Below, in pieces: positions 61,762-64,000 of a DNA stretch of 64,000 nucleotides. This stretch comes from Chrysophaeum taylorii (lineage: Eukaryota > Sar > Pelagophyceae > Pelagomonadales > Pelagomonadaceae), in assembly GCA_029834535.1 (NCBI GenBank), contig JAQMWT010000167.1, forward strand, positions 62,001-126,000. The letters run 5' to 3'. Position 1 is the stretch's first letter. The number at the start of each line of letters is the position of its first letter. Made by a program: the position numbers and the translations under genes. The notes under the pieces were generated by a model. It searched no databases and was not told where the DNA came from. It saw only the letters and a program-made list of their open reading frames with translations.

Positions 61762-63522
61762 ATGGGCGTAATAACTTGGGTTGGTTTTCTGGTGTGCGTG
61801 GCGCAGGGTTTTGTTTCGCCCTTGGCGACGGCGGCGCGCGGGCGTCGTGGTGGGGGGCTGGGTGCGACCAAGGCGGAGGAGGAGGTGGACGTGGTGGTGA
61901 TCGGGAGCGGGATTGGCGGTCTGTCGTGCGCCGGGCTGTGTGCGGCGAGCGGATTGTCGGTGGCGGTGCTCGAGGCGCACTACGAGCTCGGCGGGTGCGC
62001 GCACGAGTTTGCCGTTGATATGCGCGGGAAGACGGTGCCGTCGAGTCGGCTGAGGGAGGGGGACGCCGTGTTCCGGTTCGAAGCCGGACCGTCGTTGTAT
62101 TCGGGACTGTCTCCGGACGCGTCTCCGAATCCGCTGAAACACGTGTTCCAGATGATCGGCGAGGAGCCCGAGTGGATCACCTACGACGTCTGGGGGGCGC
62201 ATCTCCCCGAGGCTCCCGACGGGTACGAGCTGTCGATCGGCGCCGAGAACTTGAAGGAAATACTGCGAAGGTACGGGGGTCCGACGGCGGTCGACGACTG
62301 GGAGAGGCTGTCGTCCAAGTTGCGTCCTCTCTCGAAAGGGGTGCAAGGGCTGCCGTCGGTCGCCGTCAGGAACGACGCGTGGATCATCGCGACGCTGTGC
62401 CTGAAGTACCCCCTCGCATTCCTCGACGTCGTCCGGAACGCTCGCGCGATCCTCGGCCCGTTCGATATGGTATCTCGAGACTCGCCTTTCTACGTCGAGG
62501 ACAAATTTTTGCGCAATTACTTGGACCTCATCGCCTTCTTACTCCAGGGCCTCCCCGCGAACTCGACGCTCACCGCCGTCATGGCCTACATGGTCGAGGA
62601 CTTTTACAGAGAGGGCGCGGCGATGGATTTTCCCAAAGGCGGGAGCAAGGGTATCGTCGACGCGCTCGCGCGCGGCGTCGAAAAGTGGCCGGGATGCTCG
62701 GTGCGAAAATCGACGGCTGTGAATCGCGTGCTCGTCGAAGGCGGCCGCGCCGTCGGCGTCGAGACGGCGAGGGGAACACGACTCCGCGCTCGTCGAGCGG
62801 TCGTCTCGAACGCCGATCTCCGAGCGACGTACGACCTCGTACCTCGGGGCGTTCACGAGGGTTTCGACGAGGACCGCAGTCTCCTCGACGAGATCACGCT
62901 CTGCAAGTCGTTCATGCACGTGCATCTCGCGTTCCCCGCCGACGCCGTCCCCGCCGACCTCCCGCCGCAGTGGACGGTCTGCGAGAGTTGGAACGACGGC
63001 GAGATAGACGCTCCCGGAGTCGACGGCGGCGTCGTCGTCGTGAGCATGCCCACCAAACTCGACCCAGACCTCGCACCCCCCGGCTACCACGTCATCCACG
63101 CGTACACCGCCGGCAACGAACCCTACGACCTCTGGGCCCCCTTCGAGAACGCCGAGCCTAACGATCCCGACTACCTCGCTCTCAAAGAGCTGCGCGCCAA
63201 ACCTATCTTCGATGCCATCGAGAAAAGGGCGCCGGGCCTTCGCCAAAAAGCGGTCGTCGAGCAGATCGCCTCCCCACTTACCCACGCTCGATTTCTGCGA
63301 CGTCACCGAGGAAACTACGGCCCCGCGATCGCCGCTGGCAACCCAGCCGGCTTGGAATTCCCACCAGTCACCACTCCCCTCCCAGGCTACTATCGCGCCG
63401 GCGATTCGACCACCGCCGGCATTGGCGTTCCCGCAGTCGCCTCCTCTGGAGCCCAGTGCGCCAACGCCATCATCTCTGTCTTTGACCAACTCCGCTTGAA
63501 CAAGGCGATTCGTATGAATTAG
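61762..63522 (+). CDS. CrtISO-like carotenoid isomerase / phytoene-desaturase-family protein
   Basis: 586 residues, one exon. The leader MGVITWVGFLVCVAQGFVSP has the signal-peptide/transit junction with phenylalanine expected for plastid import in red-lineage algae. An FAD-binding Rossmann motif, VVVIGSGIGGLSCAGLCAASG, sits at about residues 43-63 with VLEAHYELGGCAHEF after it. Downstream DFPKGGSKGIVDAL, RRAVVSNADL and the C-terminal YRAGDSTTAGIGVPAVASSG are typical of the prolycopene isomerase group. It would act on poly-cis carotenes in the plastid; other plant CrtISO-like paralogues have uncertain substrates, so the exact reaction is open. Confidence 0.88.
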   Translation: MGVITWVGFLVCVAQGFVSPLATAARGRRGGGLGATKAEEEVDVVVIGSGIGGLSCAGLCAASGLSVAVLEAHYELGGCAHEFAVDMRGKTVPSSRLREGDAVFRFEAGPSLYSGLSPDASPNPLKHVFQMIGEEPEWITYDVWGAHLPEAPDGYELSIGAENLKEILRRYGGPTAVDDWERLSSKLRPLSKGVQGLPSVAVRNDAWIIATLCLKYPLAFLDVVRNARAILGPFDMVSRDSPFYVEDKFLRNYLDLIAFLLQGLPANSTLTAVMAYMVEDFYREGAAMDFPKGGSKGIVDALARGVEKWPGCSVRKSTAVNRVLVEGGRAVGVETARGTRLRARRAVVSNADLRATYDLVPRGVHEGFDEDRSLLDEITLCKSFMHVHLAFPADAVPADLPPQWTVCESWNDGEIDAPGVDGGVVVVSMPTKLDPDLAPPGYHVIHAYTAGNEPYDLWAPFENAEPNDPDYLALKELRAKPIFDAIEKRAPGLRQKAVVEQIASPLTHARFLRRHRGNYGPAIAAGNPAGLEFPPVTTPLPGYYRAGDSTTAGIGVPAVASSGAQCANAIISVFDQLRLNKAIRMN

Positions 63523-63561
63523 TAACGACGATTCATCCATTCATTCATTACCCGCGCGGTG

Positions 63562-64000
63562 ATGAACGACCCGCAGCGGTACCTTCGACTCCACCAGCTC
63601 GAGCCGTACTTCGAGGATGCATTCCGGCACGCGATGATCGCGCCGACCGAGAGCCCCGCGGAACGGATGCGCGCCTACTTCCGTCGCGTGCTCTCGATGA
63701 AGCACGTCGCGGGCCGCGAGTACGCCTTCATCAGCGCAACGGTATGGAATCGCCGGGCCTTTATCGTCGTCTTCCACGCCGCCATCGAGCATCTCCTATC
63801 GGTCGATCTCACGGTCAACGATTTTTACCAGATCCTTTCTCTTCTCAGCCCCGATTTTCCGCGATCCGTACTCGACGACGTCCTCCGCTTCCTCCCCCGA
63901 ACCGTCGTCAACGACGGCACCGTGAGCTGCGCCACCCTCGCGACGGCCTTTGAGGTCCATTGGTTTTATTCGACCCTCTTCGCGGCACTGGAGCCGCTCT
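63562..64000 (+). CDS. CSTPP1 (C11orf49)-like protein, N-terminal part (runs off the right edge)
   Basis: The frame is open from the ATG at 63562 to the window end (146 residues). It begins MNDPQRYLRLHQLEPYFEDAF. REYAFISATVWNRRAF and YQILSLLSPDFPRSVLDD match the conserved core of animal C11orf49/CSTPP1, a centriolar-satellite regulator of the tubulin polyglutamylase complex. This implies a ciliated life stage or conserved microtubule function. The 3' part is missing. The start follows the CrtISO-like stop by only 39 bp on the same strand. Confidence 0.7.
   Translation, partial: MNDPQRYLRLHQLEPYFEDAFRHAMIAPTESPAERMRAYFRRVLSMKHVAGREYAFISATVWNRRAFIVVFHAAIEHLLSVDLTVNDFYQILSLLSPDFPRSVLDDVLRFLPRTVVNDGTVSCATLATAFEVHWFYSTLFAALEPL

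Overview
The window is nuclear DNA of a eukaryotic alga with a red-lineage (chlorophyll a/c) plastid, most likely a stramenopile. The evidence is an Lhcr-type light-harvesting protein, a carotenoid-isomerase-like protein, a RIQ/DUF1118-like thylakoid protein and a TilS, several of them starting with a signal peptide followed by an aromatic residue just after the cleavage site (the ASAFAP-like plastid-targeting pattern). Protein-guided splicing also reveals very short spliceosomal introns, 38-65 nt, often with GTGCGT donors and GCAG or GTAG acceptors. I cannot name the species.

Layout. 0-3 kb: a partial Tudor-like gene and a GT10 fucosyltransferase diverge from a 63-bp promoter, followed by an FAD oxidoreductase. 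4.9-16.8 kb: a complete Ty1/copia-type LTR retrotransposon. It has 315-bp LTRs, a 5-bp target duplication, a primer site matching the anticodon arm of initiator tRNA-Met, and a very long gag-pol. The pol carries a cytosine-5 DNA methyltransferase domain between protease and integrase, and a further 3' region (zinc-binding protein plus coiled-coil protein) beyond RNase H. Five copies of the octapeptide pattern xT(E/A)xSLNY sit at the domain borders and look like protease processing sites. This element is the most interesting object in the window. It is damaged by stops, frameshifts and nested insertions: a SINE in gag, a LINE/SINE in the 3' LTR and a helicase-element derivative in the 5' LTR.

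17-31 kb: glycyl-tRNA synthetase, NatB subunit NAA20, an SDR with a possible CP12-like tail, TilS, an atypical SDR/epimerase, a VOC protein and an SVOP-like MFS transporter. 31.5-34.6 kb: three tandem 1-kb units, each with a decayed C-terminal piece of a PIF1/Helitron-type helicase. 34.8-41.4 kb: a 2,208-residue EF-hand/ankyrin/WW/TRAF-zinc/glycine-rich protein. 42-52.8 kb: a DUF5522-cobalamin adenosyltransferase fusion, a RIQ-like protein, a TIGR01589-domain protein, CLPTM1 and Lhcr. 53-59.8 kb: a PDZ protein with a long degenerate repeat array. 61.8-64 kb: a CrtISO-like protein and the start of a CSTPP1 (C11orf49)-like gene.

The genes are independent transcription units, not operons. Several belong to plastid biology (Lhcr, RIQ-like, CrtISO-like, TilS, SDRs); the rest are cytosolic, endomembrane or cytoskeletal. 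Antisense open frames are abundant because of the high GC content and were ignored unless protein similarity supported them. I found no convincing tRNA, rRNA or CRISPR.
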